Of a DNA stretch of 64,000 nt, positions 1 to 11,589 are shown in pieces. The notes under the pieces were generated by a model. It had not been told where the DNA came from, did no database searches, and saw nothing but the letters and a program-made list of their open reading frames with translations. Source of the DNA: Platanthera guangdongensis. Taxonomy: Eukaryota > Streptophyta > Magnoliopsida > Asparagales > Orchidaceae. The translations under genes were made by a program, and so were the position numbers. How positions within the stretch are numbered: the stretch's first letter is position 1; every line of letters begins with the position of its first letter. The stretch lies in contig CM077157.1 in assembly GCA_039583875.1 (NCBI GenBank), positions 77,624,346 through 77,688,345 of the forward strand. Direction: 5' to 3'.

Positions 1-755
1 GATACATTCAAAAATATACTATCTCAAAGAATTCTCAAGAACACACATCCAGGAGATCAAGCTTTCTCAATCTTCAGATCTCTTTAGTTTTCAAGTGTTC
101 AAGGCCAATATATTTCAAGACTCCAGACATTCAACATTTCAGCTATTGCTGAAATCATCTATTGCTGGAGTTCAATCTTTGAAGGCCTATCACCCTCAGC
201 AAAGCTTTTCTTCCTGAAGATCTCAAGGATTCAGGGGGAGCTTTGACATCAACAATCCACATAGTCTTCTCAGTTGTTTTGAGAAAGAGAAGACTTCCAT
301 CACTCTCTCACCCCCTCTCTGTAAAGGGTTTCTCAAACTCCCTTCAAAAGTTTGAGCTTGGTTTTTGAGCACCTTGTCAAAAGCTCATTGGTGGCAAGAC
401 ACCTGATCAAAAACTATGCTTTGGTTTTTGAGCACCTTATCAAAAGCTCATTGGTGCCCAGGACACCTGATCAACTCATCCTGCAGTGGATTCCTACCTA
501 GGGTGGTAGAAGAGTGGATGTACCCAAGTTTAGGGGAACCACTATATTTCCTTGTGTCTTCTGGTTTTGCTTGTGTTTATGTTTGTTTCAGGCCTTGATT
601 TTTCTGTGATTAGCCTTTGTTTAACTTAGTTCTGTGATTAGATTTTTTATTTCTTCCCTGCTCACTCTTGTTACAACAATTGTTGTAAAACATTTCAAAG
701 CACCATATACTCTATTCACCCCCTCTTGAGTATATCAGATCTAACTGCTCTTTCA
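1..755 (+). mobile_element. SIRE-type copia LTR, 3' part (left edge of window)
   Basis: This segment matches the 3' half of the Co-1 LTRs. Shared features are the repeated 'CACCTGATCAAAA...GAGCACC' stretch, 'GGTGGTAGAAGAGTGGATGTACCCA' and the 'CACCCCCTCTTGAGTAT' end. It stops at 'CTCTTTCA' (755), like Co-1 LTRs. No primer site follows, so it is a 3' LTR or a solo LTR in plus orientation. The next five bases, TGAGG, also occur inside each 77-bp repeat that follows, so the element probably inserted into that array. The left end and its target duplication lie outside the window. Confidence 0.85.
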
Positions 756-756
756 T

Positions 757-1218
757 GAGGTCTACTCTCCTATCCGAGAGATCAACCTGCCCTGCCAGCT
801 AGTGGGAGCCTGGCAGCGGAATCATCTCGAGATGAGGTCTACTCACCCCTCCGAGAGATCAACCTGCCCTGCCAGCTAGTGGGAGCCTGATAGCAGAATC
901 ATCTCGAGGTGAGGTCTACTCACCCCTCTGAGAGATCAACCTGCCCTGCTAGCTAGTGGGAGCGTGACAGTGGAATCATCTCGAGGTGAGGTCTACTCAC
1001 CCCTCCGAGAGATCGACCTGCCCTGCCAGCTAGTGGGAGCCTGACAGTGGAATCATCTCGAGGTGAGGTCTACTCACCCCTCTGAGAGATCGACTTGCCC
1101 TGCCAGCTTGTGGGAGCCTGGCAGCGTAATCATCTCGTGGTGAGGTCTAATCACCCCTCTGAGAGATCGACCTACCATGCCAGCTAGTGGGAGCTTGGCA
1201 GCGGAATCATCTCGAGGT
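757..1218. repeat. 77-bp tandem repeat, six copies
   Basis: The word GAGGTCT recurs at 757, 834, 911, 988, 1065, 1142 and 1219, an exact 77-bp period. Six full units differ only by scattered substitutions, and a seventh breaks off after about 8 bases. Each unit holds 'CCGAGAGATC' and 'CTGCCCTGCCAGCTAGTGGGAGCCTG'-like sequence. The array lies just downstream, on the minus strand, of the Tat-like gag remnant. Tat-lineage elements are known to carry tandem repeats of this kind, so it probably belongs to that element. Confidence 0.95.
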
Positions 1219-1225
1219 GAGGTCT

Positions 1226-2850
1226 TTCATGAATCACAAATATTTTTCGGCGGTCCTTGTCATCATTCATAGTTGATACAATATAGGCAAAGTTATTACA
1301 AGAGATGACCCACTTCTTCCCTACCTCCCTCTTCCCTCGTACATCATCGGATCCCTCCCCGGGTGCCCACATCAACCCTGTCCTCACATCTCTCCCCTGT
1401 CGCCTTGGGTTGGACTTCTTCAATCTACACCAGATCTTGCGCTTGTTGAGGCTGTGGAGGCTGTGGTGCCGGAGCTTTTGTCCTTCTCAACTCTAGTAAT
1501 TCGGGGCAAGTAGATGTTCCATGGCCCTCCTCCTGGTGGAATTCAGAGTAGGGTAACTCTACTCTGTCTCTTCTCCTTCTCGCATAATTCCTCCTCTCCC
1601 TTCGACCAATCTCCATCTCTTGCTGCGATGGGGGTAGGAGCTGCTTAGGGGCTTGCCTTTGGAAGTTGAACCTCCCTTGGCCTTCATGAAAATCCCCCCA
1701 CCTTGGATGAGACATCTTCCTGGACCCTGAACGAGTCCTCCCTATTTCCTCCAACCTCGCTCCGGACCTTCTTGAGGTCCTTCGAGCCCCTGAGCTCTCT
1801 GCTCCTCTCTCCTTCTCCCCTCCTAATGGCTCGAGCCAACTTGCTCCTTTGACTCTGCCTCTGTCAATTTTGACAACTTCTTGACAAACACCGGGTTGGC
1901 CGCCTCTATTGCAACCTCCTCTGCCGCCCTTTCCATCAACTCCTCGAAGGAAAGGGGGGCCTTTCGGGTTACGCTCATCTTGAAAAACCCCTCGCGCAAC
2001 CCCATCGCAAGAGCCATCTGGAGGGTTTACCCCGGCATCTCCTGGATATCCAGGATCTCCTCTTGGAACCTATCAACGTAATGGGCCAGCGAATCCTCGG
2101 CCCCCTGCCTTCTCAGGAAGATGGACTCAGGACTCTTATTCCTCTTGTTGGAGGTGGAGAAGCGATACTGAAAGCTCCGGCTCAAGTACTCGAACCCATA
2201 GATCGATCTTGGTGGGAGTTGGTGGAAACAATCCCTTGCCTTGTCCTTTAATGTGATTGCAAAGAGGTGACAGTTGAAGGCATTCGTCATCGGCCTGATG
2301 GAGATGGCATCCTCAAACCTCTGCAGGTGCTGGACGGGGTCATCCTTCCAGATATAGTAAGCCATGTCGGGCTCTCTGAACCCCTCGAGAACGGAGCTGA
2401 GATGATCAACTTGCTGAAGGGTGACCCACTGAGGGGTGGTCTCGCCACCTCTACTCGCGTGACCTGCTCTCCTGGAAGGCTTACACTCACCAGGCTGGAG
2501 AATAACTCCTGGCCTGTGAGGTCTCACTCGATCCCATCTCCCATCTTCTCCATCCCGGGCCATCTTCCTGGTACACTTCCTTCTCCCCCTGTTAGGGTCA
2601 CCTCGCATAGACACTTGGGAGTCGACTTGTCGACAGGGGGGAGCTAGCTCTTGGGGGTTGGAGTGAAGCTTCCACCCCGAGGAGCAATACTTCTCAGCAT
2701 CTCCATTATGCCTTGGATGGATGTCGTGAACTCCTCCCTCCCCACAAAGGGTCCTGGGTTGGGGAGCTCTCCGAGATCATCACTACCTTCTTGACCTCCA
2801 GCCATGACACTCTCCCGAGATCTTCTGTGCTGGTCACACACCACGCTCAC
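1226..2850 (-). pseudogene. Decayed Tat-like Ty3/gypsy gag
   Basis: Minus-strand reading pieces form a retrotransposon Gag. The N-terminal part is at 2850-2644. The capsid domain is at 2614-2027, with 'DPVQHLQRFEDAI', 'LKDKARDCFHQLPP' and 'DSLAHYVDRFQEEI', the pattern of Tat-lineage Gag. Its C-terminal side is at 2017-1823 ('MGLREGFFKMS', 'SFEELMERAAEE'). A tail at 1754-1425 contains 'YSEFHQEEGHGTSTC', like the Y-C-x-x-H-x-x-x-G-H-x-T-x-x-C segment of Tat Gags with the first Cys replaced by Ser. Stops and frame slips separate the pieces and I see no pol after it, so it is non-functional. The LTR at 2861 lies upstream of it on this strand. Confidence 0.8.
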
Positions 2851-2860
2851 CTTACCAAGA

Positions 2861-3200
2861 TGTTGAAATCAAGAAATCGGTCTCTGTGGAGTTCGGGGTC
2901 CCTTAAAAGGGGTGACCTCACACTTACTGCACTCAAGAGAATGTCACAGACCAAAGTCTCAGGAATCTAGGAACAGACCCTCGACTCTAGCTTGGAGGTC
3001 CCACCACACACCCAGAAGGTCACAAGAGAACTTCCCCTCCCTCACCAATGGCTGAACTGGGTATCTTGGAGAGCTCTCAAACTCCTCCAAGAAGAATCCT
3101 AAGGAGGAGGAAGCCAAAAAACCTCTCCCTTCCAAAGATACCCAAGGGGGTTTATTTATAGTTTTTTGGGAATGACCTGCAAATAACCAATCCATTTTGG
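2861..3200 (-). mobile_element. LTR of the minus-strand Tat-like element, right border unresolved
   Basis: On the minus strand the sequence just before gag ends in 'GATTTCAACA' (2861 as TGTTGAAATC on plus), a plausible LTR end next to the gag leader. A minus-strand TATA-like word (CTATAAATAAACCCC, about 3147-3162) lies upstream, as in an LTR promoter. The solo LTR at 46657 has similar termini (TGTTGATG...). The right border is unclear. An 'AACCA' at 3185-3189 would be a possible end but leaves almost no U3, and similarity to the next element is recognisable from about 3230. Confidence 0.4.
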
Positions 3201-3229
3201 TGAGGACTATACCTAGGATAGATTAGAGA

Positions 3230-6200
3230 TTGTTTTGAGTGCCCCTATTAATCCAGCCATCCAAATTAGTTGAAATTGTGGATGAGGGTTACTCTTGCCT
3301 ATAACTAAAACATATACAAAAATGGAATTTTTTGGAAAAATTTTTCCTAAAGTTTTTGTAGAAATTTAATAATCAATGTATGAATTATTTAAAGGGTCTG
3401 ATTACCTCCAAACCCTACCAAATTTTTGTGAGTGGTCCTTTGGGTCAAAATAGGACTTTGTATAAAATTTCATTCCATTTGGAGATGATTTGGTTTGGAA
3501 TTTGGTAAACCCTAACTTAGGCCAAAAAGGGTTAATTATGTTAAGATGTCCCTTGTGGTATTGAGTGACAAAATCACGTCAACAGAGGTTTAAACTTGGG
3601 ACACTGATTTATTATGACCTTTAAACAACCTCCCATGGAGTTTGGGGTCGATTAGGGTGGATTTGCCCTAGAACCCTAGTTTAAACCCTAAGGATGAACT
3701 TTGGGGGTTTGTGAAGGACATGGGGTGTTATATCCTTGTATGGACTTGGTGTTTAGTCCATGTGATCTTAGGGTTGTGAAATGCCCTAGGAAGGGGTTTG
3801 ATAGTATTTGGACACATGCACCCCACTTTAATCACTAGGGAATTAATTAGGTCTATACACCTTATGGAATAAATAACAGGTCATATGATCTTGGATATTC
3901 ATGATACTTTGATAGGAGTAAGTTTATGGTGATATTGATCTCTGAAAATTATTATACGATGTTTAGTGAAGAGTAGCTCATACTTGTAGGTATAATCTCC
4001 ACCTTGCCCTTTTTGATGATTTTTGAAGTAACCATTGTTAGATTAATTTAGAATGATATGAAACTCTGGTAAGGCTAATTAAATATCATTTAAAGGCACT
4101 AGTAAATTAATTGGATCATTTGGGCCTTTCCTCTTACTACTTCATGTGTTAAGTGAACTAGTGCACCATTCATTGATAAATAAAAACAAATACTATATCT
4201 TGCTGGAAAATTGTATTTCTTGGCCAGAGAATCTTGCACAATAAAGTTTAGAAAATTATTACATGTTATATTGATGAGTTTACAAGAATGTTGCATCACA
4301 AAGTGCACCTTAATGGATTTATTTGAAGTATTTTTATATATAGCCTACTAACCTTGGAATTTTATGAAACTTAGTCAGTAGTGTTTTATGATCATTCTAA
4401 AGCTCTGGTATTTTTTATATCATTTTTGGATTATGATTTATGGTACTCCCTTAATTAACTCTAATTACTCAAACTACCATGAATTAATTATTTATAGGTT
4501 ATTGCCTTTATAAAAGTCTGTGAAATTTGGAATTCATTGATATTTTTTCTATCATACACTGTTCATAATTTTTTGGGTGGCCATAACTTAAGAAAATGTA
4601 GTACTTCATGTTCAAAATTACCGCTGGGCTACATTTGGAAAATTTAATAAATGCCAAATTAATTAGGAAAATTTACGAGTCACTGGATTTAGGCTAAATG
4701 TGTCAAGATAGACCCACAATAATTATCTTAGGGCTTTGGATAAAAATTTGGAGTACCTCCTCTCATGTACTTCTTATATCTTAGTTTGGTCTGTATTTAG
4801 TAAAACTCCAGAATATGTGATATTATGTGGAATGGACATAGAGAGCTGGGTTAATGGTTTACTGAACTTGTGAAATTGAAAAGAAAAAGAGATCTTCATT
4901 AGGAGTTATGATGAGGAGATGGTTGAGTTGACTAGTGTTAAGAGGTGCTCGGGATCGACGAAAGATCGTCTTTCCTATGGAGAGAGAGAGAGTCAAAATA
5001 CACTAGGGTTAGATCTAGAAAGATGTTAAAATGGATCAGGAATTGGGTAATAACCAATAATAGTAAGTGCCTTGCAAAAGGGAGCTTTGGGTTTCAGCCC
5101 ATCGTCGTTCCTGGTGCACTCAAGAGCCCTTCATAGGGAATGCCTTGGGCAGTACAATGTTAACGTAAGCCATAGGAATGAATGGAATGGAAGAGTAATT
5201 AGAAATACTCTAGGGTTACACTTACACTCACACTCCCCGGTGTTGTGGGAGTTAGGTTAGGTCTCATGAGCGAAAGGCTCGGTGGTTTTGGTGATGGGTA
5301 GGTTAGCCCGGTGAGATGGTAGGCTCGGAAGGTTGTTGTGACGGAAAGGTTAGTTCGGGGAGCCTACTGCTCGAAGACTTATATCTGTCATTAATGTTGC
5401 ATGTGCATAAGTATAAGGTGGTGGGTATTTGGTATTAGACGGTCGTTCGCACCGACGTCGATAGGTTGACTCATCGGGTGTGGTGGACACATAGCCAAGG
5501 GAAAGACTGACGGTGGGTCAGCATATTATCCAGAGACCCTGGTGTGTCCTTCAGGGGAATACATAAGGGCTAGGCATGGTAGTGTGGATACTCGCCTAGG
5601 AGTGGGGTGGCCCGACCCACTGTCTCTGTTTGCCATGGAGGAGGCTCCTGGGAGTGATACTAGCTTCCAAATAGGGGGGACTAAAGGTGTGTGGGAATAG
5701 AGTCATCTGTGTGAGTTGCACTTGTGTGAACATAGCATTTTTTCCGCATTACATTCCACTACACTCATACTTGCATAAAATGTGACACCCCATTGTATAA
5801 TCTAGTGTGGGATAGCTTATACGATGGGAGCCTTGCAAAAGTCCCCTTAACTTATATGTCTGTATGGGCATTCATATAAGTTAAGGTTATTCTTCATTAT
5901 AGTTTGCTCTCATACTATTCTTGCTTTAATGCCTTACTTTAGTATTTCCATATTACTATTGTACACCTTTATAGCTCTGTGATATCACTGTTACTTTAGG
6001 TCCGCCGTCACCTGCTTACTTTGTTACTCTCCACCTTCATTACCTTCCCTTTCCTTCTCCCCTCTCGGTACCTAGGAGCCATGGGGTAGGGGTGGGGGTT
6101 GATAGGACTTAGTATTTTAGACTAACGACCATTGACTAAATCATTTTAGGAGATCATGGAGCCGAACAAGGAGATACAACCCTAGAGGTCGGTGTGCTTG

Positions 6201-6590
6201 GAGACGGGACAGTCTAGCACGGGAGTTCAACCAGCAGGGACAATGAGTCCCGATCATTAGTAGATATTATAGATTTGCTTCCGCATTGAGTGACTTGTAG
6301 TGAGGATTATGATGTATTGGGCAGGAGCCCTTTTATTAGTAGTGCTTGGATTTATTGTTACTGTGGACTCTCCCTTCGTCAAGATTTATTATATTCATGT
6401 GATTTCTGTGGACAAGTATTTCAGTTTATTTTACTCTCTTATATTTACTCTTCTCTTCTGCGATCGATATGGCCAACAGGATTGACGTTTTGTAGTGACG
6501 ACCTTCCCCGACATGTTGGTGTAACCGCAAAGTGGTGGTTCTGGGCATAAGACCCCGGTTGGTTTAGGAAAAAAGGCGGGTCTTACATGC
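3230..6590 (+). mobile_element. Diverged, 5'-truncated LTR of the Gy-2 family
   Basis: The stretch follows the second half of the Gy-2 LTR in the same order. It has the 'GGAATTTTTTGGAAAA...TTCCTA' segment (3325-3350 against about 28460), a 'GGGATCGACGAAAGATCG' block (4951 against 29766), 'TTGCAAAAGGGAGC...AGAGCCCTTCATAGGGAATGCC' (5073-5145 against 29880), and 'ATGGGCATTCATATAAGTTA' (5867 against 30742). It ends with a purine-rich 'GGCGGGTCTTACA' at 6590 (Gy-2: GGGGGTCTTACA). Its TGTAACATCC start is missing, apparently lost at the junction with the Tat-like element. No coding sequence was seen. Confidence 0.7.
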
Positions 6591-6727
6591 GTTGCCGTTA
6601 TAACATAAAAGAACCCATGAATGTCCACTTAGGAATGAAAATACACATGTTTGAGGAACCTGAGTGTTCCGATGATTGCATCTTGGCAATTTATTTATCG
6701 CCTAATCGAGTGTCTTTATAATTATAG

Positions 6728-7716
6728 GTGACTAGGAGCGGTGCGGGGCAGTCACATCAATAGCACTCTACGGAGAGCAGTGCACATAACGATGCGCCCG
6801 CAACCCCTCGTTGTGCAGAAACAATACGGTTGGTGGCAGAAGCAGTGTTAGCTATGATTAATGCACAGCCGGGATGGCAAGTGCAGACTCCTTTACCTGG
6901 TGTTGCGGAACCTATAGTTGTGTATCAGGGAGTGGCAGAGCCCGCAGTGTAGAGGAGAGCGATAGAGAAACAGTTAAAGCATATGATTAGCTTTAATCCA
7001 CCAGTGTTTTGGGGGACTGACACCCCAATGCAGGTTGAGGACTGGCTGTCAAGACTTAAAAGAGTCATGTTCCCAATAGAGACTGAGGAGTGGCATAAGG
7101 TTACAATAACCACTTTCCTCCTAGACGACGAAGCAAGGCTATGATGGGATGAGTTAGAGCCTTATCAACTTGCTGGGAGGCAACTTTCTGACATATCGAT
7201 TGAGGAATTCTCAAGGCTATTTCTGGCACGGTTAGTCTCGATCGCGCAGAAGATAGCTATGAAGAATCAGTTCCAGAGGCTGACTCAAGATGGAGTCCGA
7301 TGAAGCAGGGCTTCTTAGTCCTGGTCAACACAGCCCGATCTCTGGAAATAGATATGAAAAGTGTACAGGTAAGAATTACATATCAGTGAAGAGCTCGGAG
7401 TTCAAAGTACTAAGATCACCGAAGTTTGGGTACCGAAATTGGAACAAGAAGGACAAGTCTTCTAGACCGACATCTTCATCAGTTACTACTGGTTCATCTT
7501 CTGGTCAAGAGGGCCCAATTCATTATTACAACTGTGGCAAGCAAGGGCATATTGCCCACAGTTGTTGGAGTGGCAAGTCAGAAAAGATGGTAGGAACTTC
7601 CTATGCCGAAAAGGAGAAGGCGGTGGAGTCAACCGCATCCCATCAAGCTCCAGCCCAGCCTAGAGTCTATAACCTTAGGCAGCAGAAGACCATCATGCAG
7701 GGCGATGTGGTAACAT
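6728..7716 (+). pseudogene. gag: Gy-1 gag (broken)
   Basis: This segment encodes a chromovirus Gag in several frames. The N-terminal 'AETIRLVAEAVLAMINAQPG' at about 6817-6876 matches Gy-4 Gag. The capsid core is at about 6980-7290 ('EKQLKHMISFNPPVF', 'EEFSRLFLARLVS'). A zinc knuckle sits at about 7527-7570 in the frame open from 7290. The knuckle reads YNCGKQGHIAHSC, so the first Cys of the CCHC pattern is Tyr. In-frame stops (for example near 6950 and 7141) and frame changes break it. The last complete codon before the intron is 7713-7715. Confidence 0.85.
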
Positions 7717-7793
7717 GTATGTCTTAGATTTTAGTTGTAATATGTTACATACCTTGCGTCTTATGCTTTGGTTGTATGACTATCGTGTTTTAG
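7717..7793 (+). other. Putative gag/protease intron of Gy-1 (77 nt)
   Basis: The donor is GTATGT at 7717 and the acceptor TTTTAG at 7788-7793. Joining 7716 to 7794 fuses the frame open from 7290 with the protease frame open to 8149 (phase 1, codon after Val-Val-Thr). Unspliced RNA terminates three codons on (TAG at 7725-7727). Gy-2 and Gy-4 have an intron at the same place. The last exon base is T here, where the others have G, which would weaken the donor and make this codon Cys. Confidence 0.75.
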
Positions 7794-8149
7794 GCTTTGT
7801 CGTGGTCATGGACTGTCCGACTCGAGTACTGTTTGATATAGGAGCTTCACATTCCTTCCTATCCGAGGACTTTGTGTCTCGTATTGGAGTGCCCTCTTCT
7901 GTGGTTAAAGATAGATTGGATGTGCTGCTACCCCATTGGTGTTCGATGCGCGTGGATAGAGTCCGTTATGTTAAAGTGCTTATTGGGAGCCAAACTTTTG
8001 ACTTGGAAGCGTCACTACTACCGATAGTAAAGTTTTACGTAATATTTGGCATAGATTGGCTCTCGGAGCAACGTGCATTCATCGATTATAGTTTGAAGAC
8101 TGTCAAGTTGGGATTGAATATGAGTCAAGAAACTACTTTTTTAGTATGA
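7794..8149 (+). pseudogene. Gy-1 protease
   Basis: This is a retroviral-type aspartic protease domain. The active-site triad region reads FDIGASHSF (about 7829-7855), so the usual D-T-G-A is D-I-G-A. The downstream flap and helix part 'VIFGIDWLSEQRAFIDY' (about 8039-8090) is typical of plant chromoviruses. It is open from the intron acceptor to a stop at 8147-8149, where the frame slips. The Thr-to-Ile change at the catalytic motif would be expected to cripple it. Confidence 0.85.
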
Positions 8150-11145
8150 AGGGGTCGATCAAGACGATGATGTCTTCCCTTCAAGTTGTTAAGGCTGTTC
8201 ATGAGGGTGCGGAGTTGTTCTTCACACTTTTAGATGCAAAGAAGCTCAAGTCTATTTTGGCCAGTATTCCAGTGGTGCCGGAATTTGCTGACGTATTCCC
8301 TGATGATCTCCCTGGAGCTCCACCTCATTGTGAGATTGATTTCACCATCGAGTTGGTGCCTGGTGCCAAACCCATGTCACAGTATCCTTTCCACTTAGCA
8401 CTAAGGGAAATGATAGAGTTGAAAGCGCAGCTTCAAGAATTGATAGAGTAGGGGAATGCGCGTCTGAGTATGTCACCTTGGAACGCCCCCGTCCTCTTCG
8501 TGAAAATAAGGACGGGAGTCTGCGGCTTTATATCGATTATTGGGAACTGAACAATTTAATAGAGAAGAACAAGTACCTGATTCCGAGAATTGACAATTTG
8601 TTCGACCAGCTTGTTGGGTGGACGGTGTATTCTAAGTTAGATTTGAAGTCTGGCTATTATCAGTAAAAATTCAGGGAAAGCGATATTCCCAAGATGGCAT
8701 TCATTACACAGTATGGGCATTATGAGTTTACGGTCATGCCTTTCAGGCTGACTAATGCGCCCTCGTATTCATGGACTTGATGAACCAAACATTCAAAGAA
8801 TATCTGGATCGGTTAGTGATAGTGTTCATTGATGATATTCTCGTGTACTCCCAGTCCGAGTTGGATCATGTGGCACATTTACAGATTGTTCTGGTGACTT
8901 TGAGAAGTAGTCAGCTTTATGCCAAGTTCTCGAAGTGTGAGTTCTGACTTTCTTTGGTAGCGTTCCTTAGTCATATTGTCAGTGGTGAGGGAATCGCAGT
9001 GGATACGACGAAGATTGATGCTATGCAGGAGGGGCCTGTATTATCTTCGGTGGCAGAAGTCTGAAGTTATCTGGGGCTTGTCGGCTTCTACAGGCGCTTC
9101 GTGGAAAACTTCTCGTGGATAGCATTGCCCCTCACGACCCTAACAAGTAAAGATCAGAAGTTTGTCTGGACGCCGTTGTGCGCACAAGCTTTTGGAGAAC
9201 TAAAAAGTCGTCTGACGACGACGCCTGTCCTGTGTTCGCCATGTGGTACTGAAGGCTTTGAGATATACAGCGACGCTTCACGCAGTGTCTTAGGCTGTGT
9301 TCTACTTCAACATGGGAGTGTAATATATTACGACTCACGCCAGTTGAAGGTGCACGAGAGGAATTATCCGGTCCATGATTTGGAGTTAGCGGCCTTGATA
9401 TTCGCTCTAAAGCATTGGAGGCACTACCTATATGGTGTGAAGGTCGATATTTATACTGACCATAAAAGTCTGAAGTATCTGCTGGATAAGAAGGACCTAA
9501 ACATGTGACAGTGAAGGTGGATGGAGTTCCTTGGGGAATACACCTTCAAGATACACTATGTGCCTGGGAAAGGTAATGTAGTTGCAGATGTGTTAAGTTG
9601 TAGAGCTTCCGCGTTGTCCAATTGGTTGTCAATGCATGACGAGTGTTGGTTTGAGAATTGGAAGCATTAGAGATCTCTTGTGTTGAAGCTCAGCAGAACT
9701 GGACAGAGGTGTAGTATGACCTGGCTGATCGGATTCAGCAAGCTTTGGAATTGGGTGACAGCATGAAGAGGCTTATGGCTGAGTCTTTGGATGGGTCAAA
9801 TGCCTAATTTACTGTCGATGATGTGTTATTGTGGAAGGACAGTCGTTTGTGCGTTCCAAGGGTGGGTAAACTACAGGAGAAATTGATGTGTGTAGCTCAT
9901 CATCCTAAGTACTCGATTCACCTTGGGAGCACAAAAATGTACAGAGATATGAAAAAGTTGTTTTGGTTGCCGGGATTGAAGAAGGACATAACACTTTATG
10001 TGGCGAAGTGTCAAACGTGCGCCTTGGTGAAAGCGGAGTGCCAGAAACCCGAAGGATTCTTGAAGTCTTTGCCTATACCAGAGTGGAAGTTCGATAATAT
10101 ATCCAAGGACTTCGTGCATGGTTTATCGAGATCGTAAAAGGGAAACGACGCCATCTGGGTGGTCATAGATCGTCTGACGAAAGTCTCACACTACATCCCA
10201 AATAGGAAGGACGATTCAGTTGAGAAACTGGCAAAGTTGTATATAGAAAACATTGTACGACTGCACAGTGTGCCCCGTAGCATCATGAGTGACCGAGATG
10301 GACGCTTCACGTCAAATGACTGGAGGTTGTTGATTAAACTATTGGGGACCAAGCTGAAGTTCAGTATAGCCTTTCATCCGTAGGCGGATGGTCAAACTGA
10401 GAGGGTCAACAGGATGATGGAGGACATACTTCGCATGTGTGCCCTAGATTTTGGTAAAAGGTGGGAAGATCACCTGTATATGATTGAGTTTGCTTATAAT
10501 AACAGCCACCAGGCGAGCAATCAAATGGCACCCTTCGAGGCCCTATACGGCAGGAACTGTCGTACTCTGTTGTCTTGGTCGGAGACGGGCGAGTCAAAGC
10601 TATATAAGCGGAAGGAAGTTGAAGATGCAACTTCAGTTGCGCGAACAATCCATGAGTAGTTGCTGGTTTCTCAGGATAGGCAGGCTAAGTATTATAATGC
10701 CAAGAACAGGAATGTTGTGTTCACCTTAGGCGATTGAGTATATTTGAAAATTATGCCTTTCAAGGGTGTCTCAAGAGTTCGACGCTTGAAAAAGCAGAAT
10801 CCAAGATATCTTGGGCCATTTGGGATACTGGAACGTGTTGGAGAAACTGCCTATCAGATGAAGTTATCATCAGAATTGAGTGGTCTACACAATGTATTCC
10901 ACATATCAGTGTTGCGAAAGGTGGTGCAAGAGCCTATGGAAGTGATTGTTGCATACCAAGTACCGGTTGATAGTGGGTTGACAACGAGGGTCAAGCCCAT
11001 TCGTATTGAGCATGTAGAACTCAAAATACTACGTAATAAAGAGATCAGGATGGTCAAGGTCCGATGGGACAACTGTGGTCGAGGGGAGCTTTCATGGGAT
11101 CGGGAGAAAACCATGAAGTCGGAGTTCCCTGAGTTATTCAATTAA
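8146..11145 (+). pseudogene. pol: Gy-1 reverse transcriptase, RNase H, integrase and chromodomain-like tail (broken)
   Basis: Domains run in Ty3/gypsy order. A linker with 'PEFADVFPDDLPG' is at about 8279-8317. RT is at about 8440-9080, with '[14 protein letters not shown]' and an intact FIDDILVYS at about 8824-8850. RNase H is at about 9230-9510, with 'IYSDAS', '[16 protein letters not shown]' and '[10 protein letters not shown]', so all three acidic residues are present. Integrase is at about 9890-10640: an HHCC region with 'CQTCALVKAEC', then 'VIDRLTKVSHY' and '[11 protein letters not shown]'. The tail at 10744-11145 ends in 'VKVRWDNCGRGELSWDRE', the chromodomain-like end of Tekay elements. 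Stops at 8449, 8664, 9506, 10135 and 10381 plus frame slips inactivate it. Several stops are one transition away from CAG, CAA or TGG. Confidence 0.93.
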
Positions 11146-11193
11146 GGTACACAGTTTAAAGTTGATTTAATTCCTTAATTTTCTGCATAACTT

Positions 11194-11228
11194 AATTTCG
11201 GGACGAAATTCTTTAAGTGGGGGAGATT
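11194..11228 (+). promoter_or_regulatory. Gy-1 conserved stem-loop and polypurine tract
   Basis: A perfect inverted repeat AATTTCG-GGA-CGAAATT (11194-11210) is followed by the purine tract AAGTGGGGGAGA (11215-11226) directly before the 3' LTR (TGTAACG at 11229). The purine tract is the expected primer for plus-strand DNA synthesis. The stem-loop recurs in Gy-2 and Gy-4 and, degraded, in Gy-5. Confidence 0.8.
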
Positions 11229-11401
11229 TGTAACGCCCCAAATTCCTTAAGGCAGGAAATGGTTCTCTGGGGGTTATCGCCCGGCGGTAGCTAGTTACCG
11301 CGTGGTGGTAGCTCCAGGGTTAGTGTCGGTAGTGCTGGGAGCTTCGCGAGGGTTGAGTCGACTCAGTGTTGGACTTACCTCGTGGCGGAAAGTTGTTACT
11401 G
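11229..11401 (+). mobile_element. Gy-1 3' LTR, segment 1
   Basis: The LTR starts TGTAACGCCCCAAATTCC after the purine tract. It carries palindromic words built on GGCGGTAGC/GTTACCGC at 11284-11311. It is cut by Co-1, and TACTG at 11397-11401 is the left copy of the Co-1 target duplication. Confidence 0.88.
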
Positions 11402-11589
11402 TGTTGGGTCCCGAGTTGGATTTGGGCTAGGTTCACTAAACTAGGATGTTTGACCCTACCTGTATAGCCAGGGTCATGTATGTGTCCTAGAGTATAGGAC
11501 ATGTCCTTAGAGTCAATACTGCACGGATCAGCCAACAACAGACTGCAGAAGACTGAATACTTAGAGAAATTTCAAAGACTCAGGAAAAT

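Noticed and set aside
757..1218. Tandem array as a CRISPR
   Set aside because: Units are adjacent 77-bp repeats without variable spacers, in a plant retroelement context.
2861..3189. A complete 329-bp Tat-like LTR
   Set aside because: The AACCA end would leave only about 30 bp upstream of the TATA-like word and no target duplication can be tested, so the right border is left open.
3230..6590. This LTR as the 5' LTR of Gy-1
   Set aside because: It resembles the Gy-2 LTR and ends GTCTTACA, whereas the Gy-1 3' LTR starts TGTAACGCCCC and matches the Gy-4/Gy-5 type. The Gy-1 leader is joined without a primer site.
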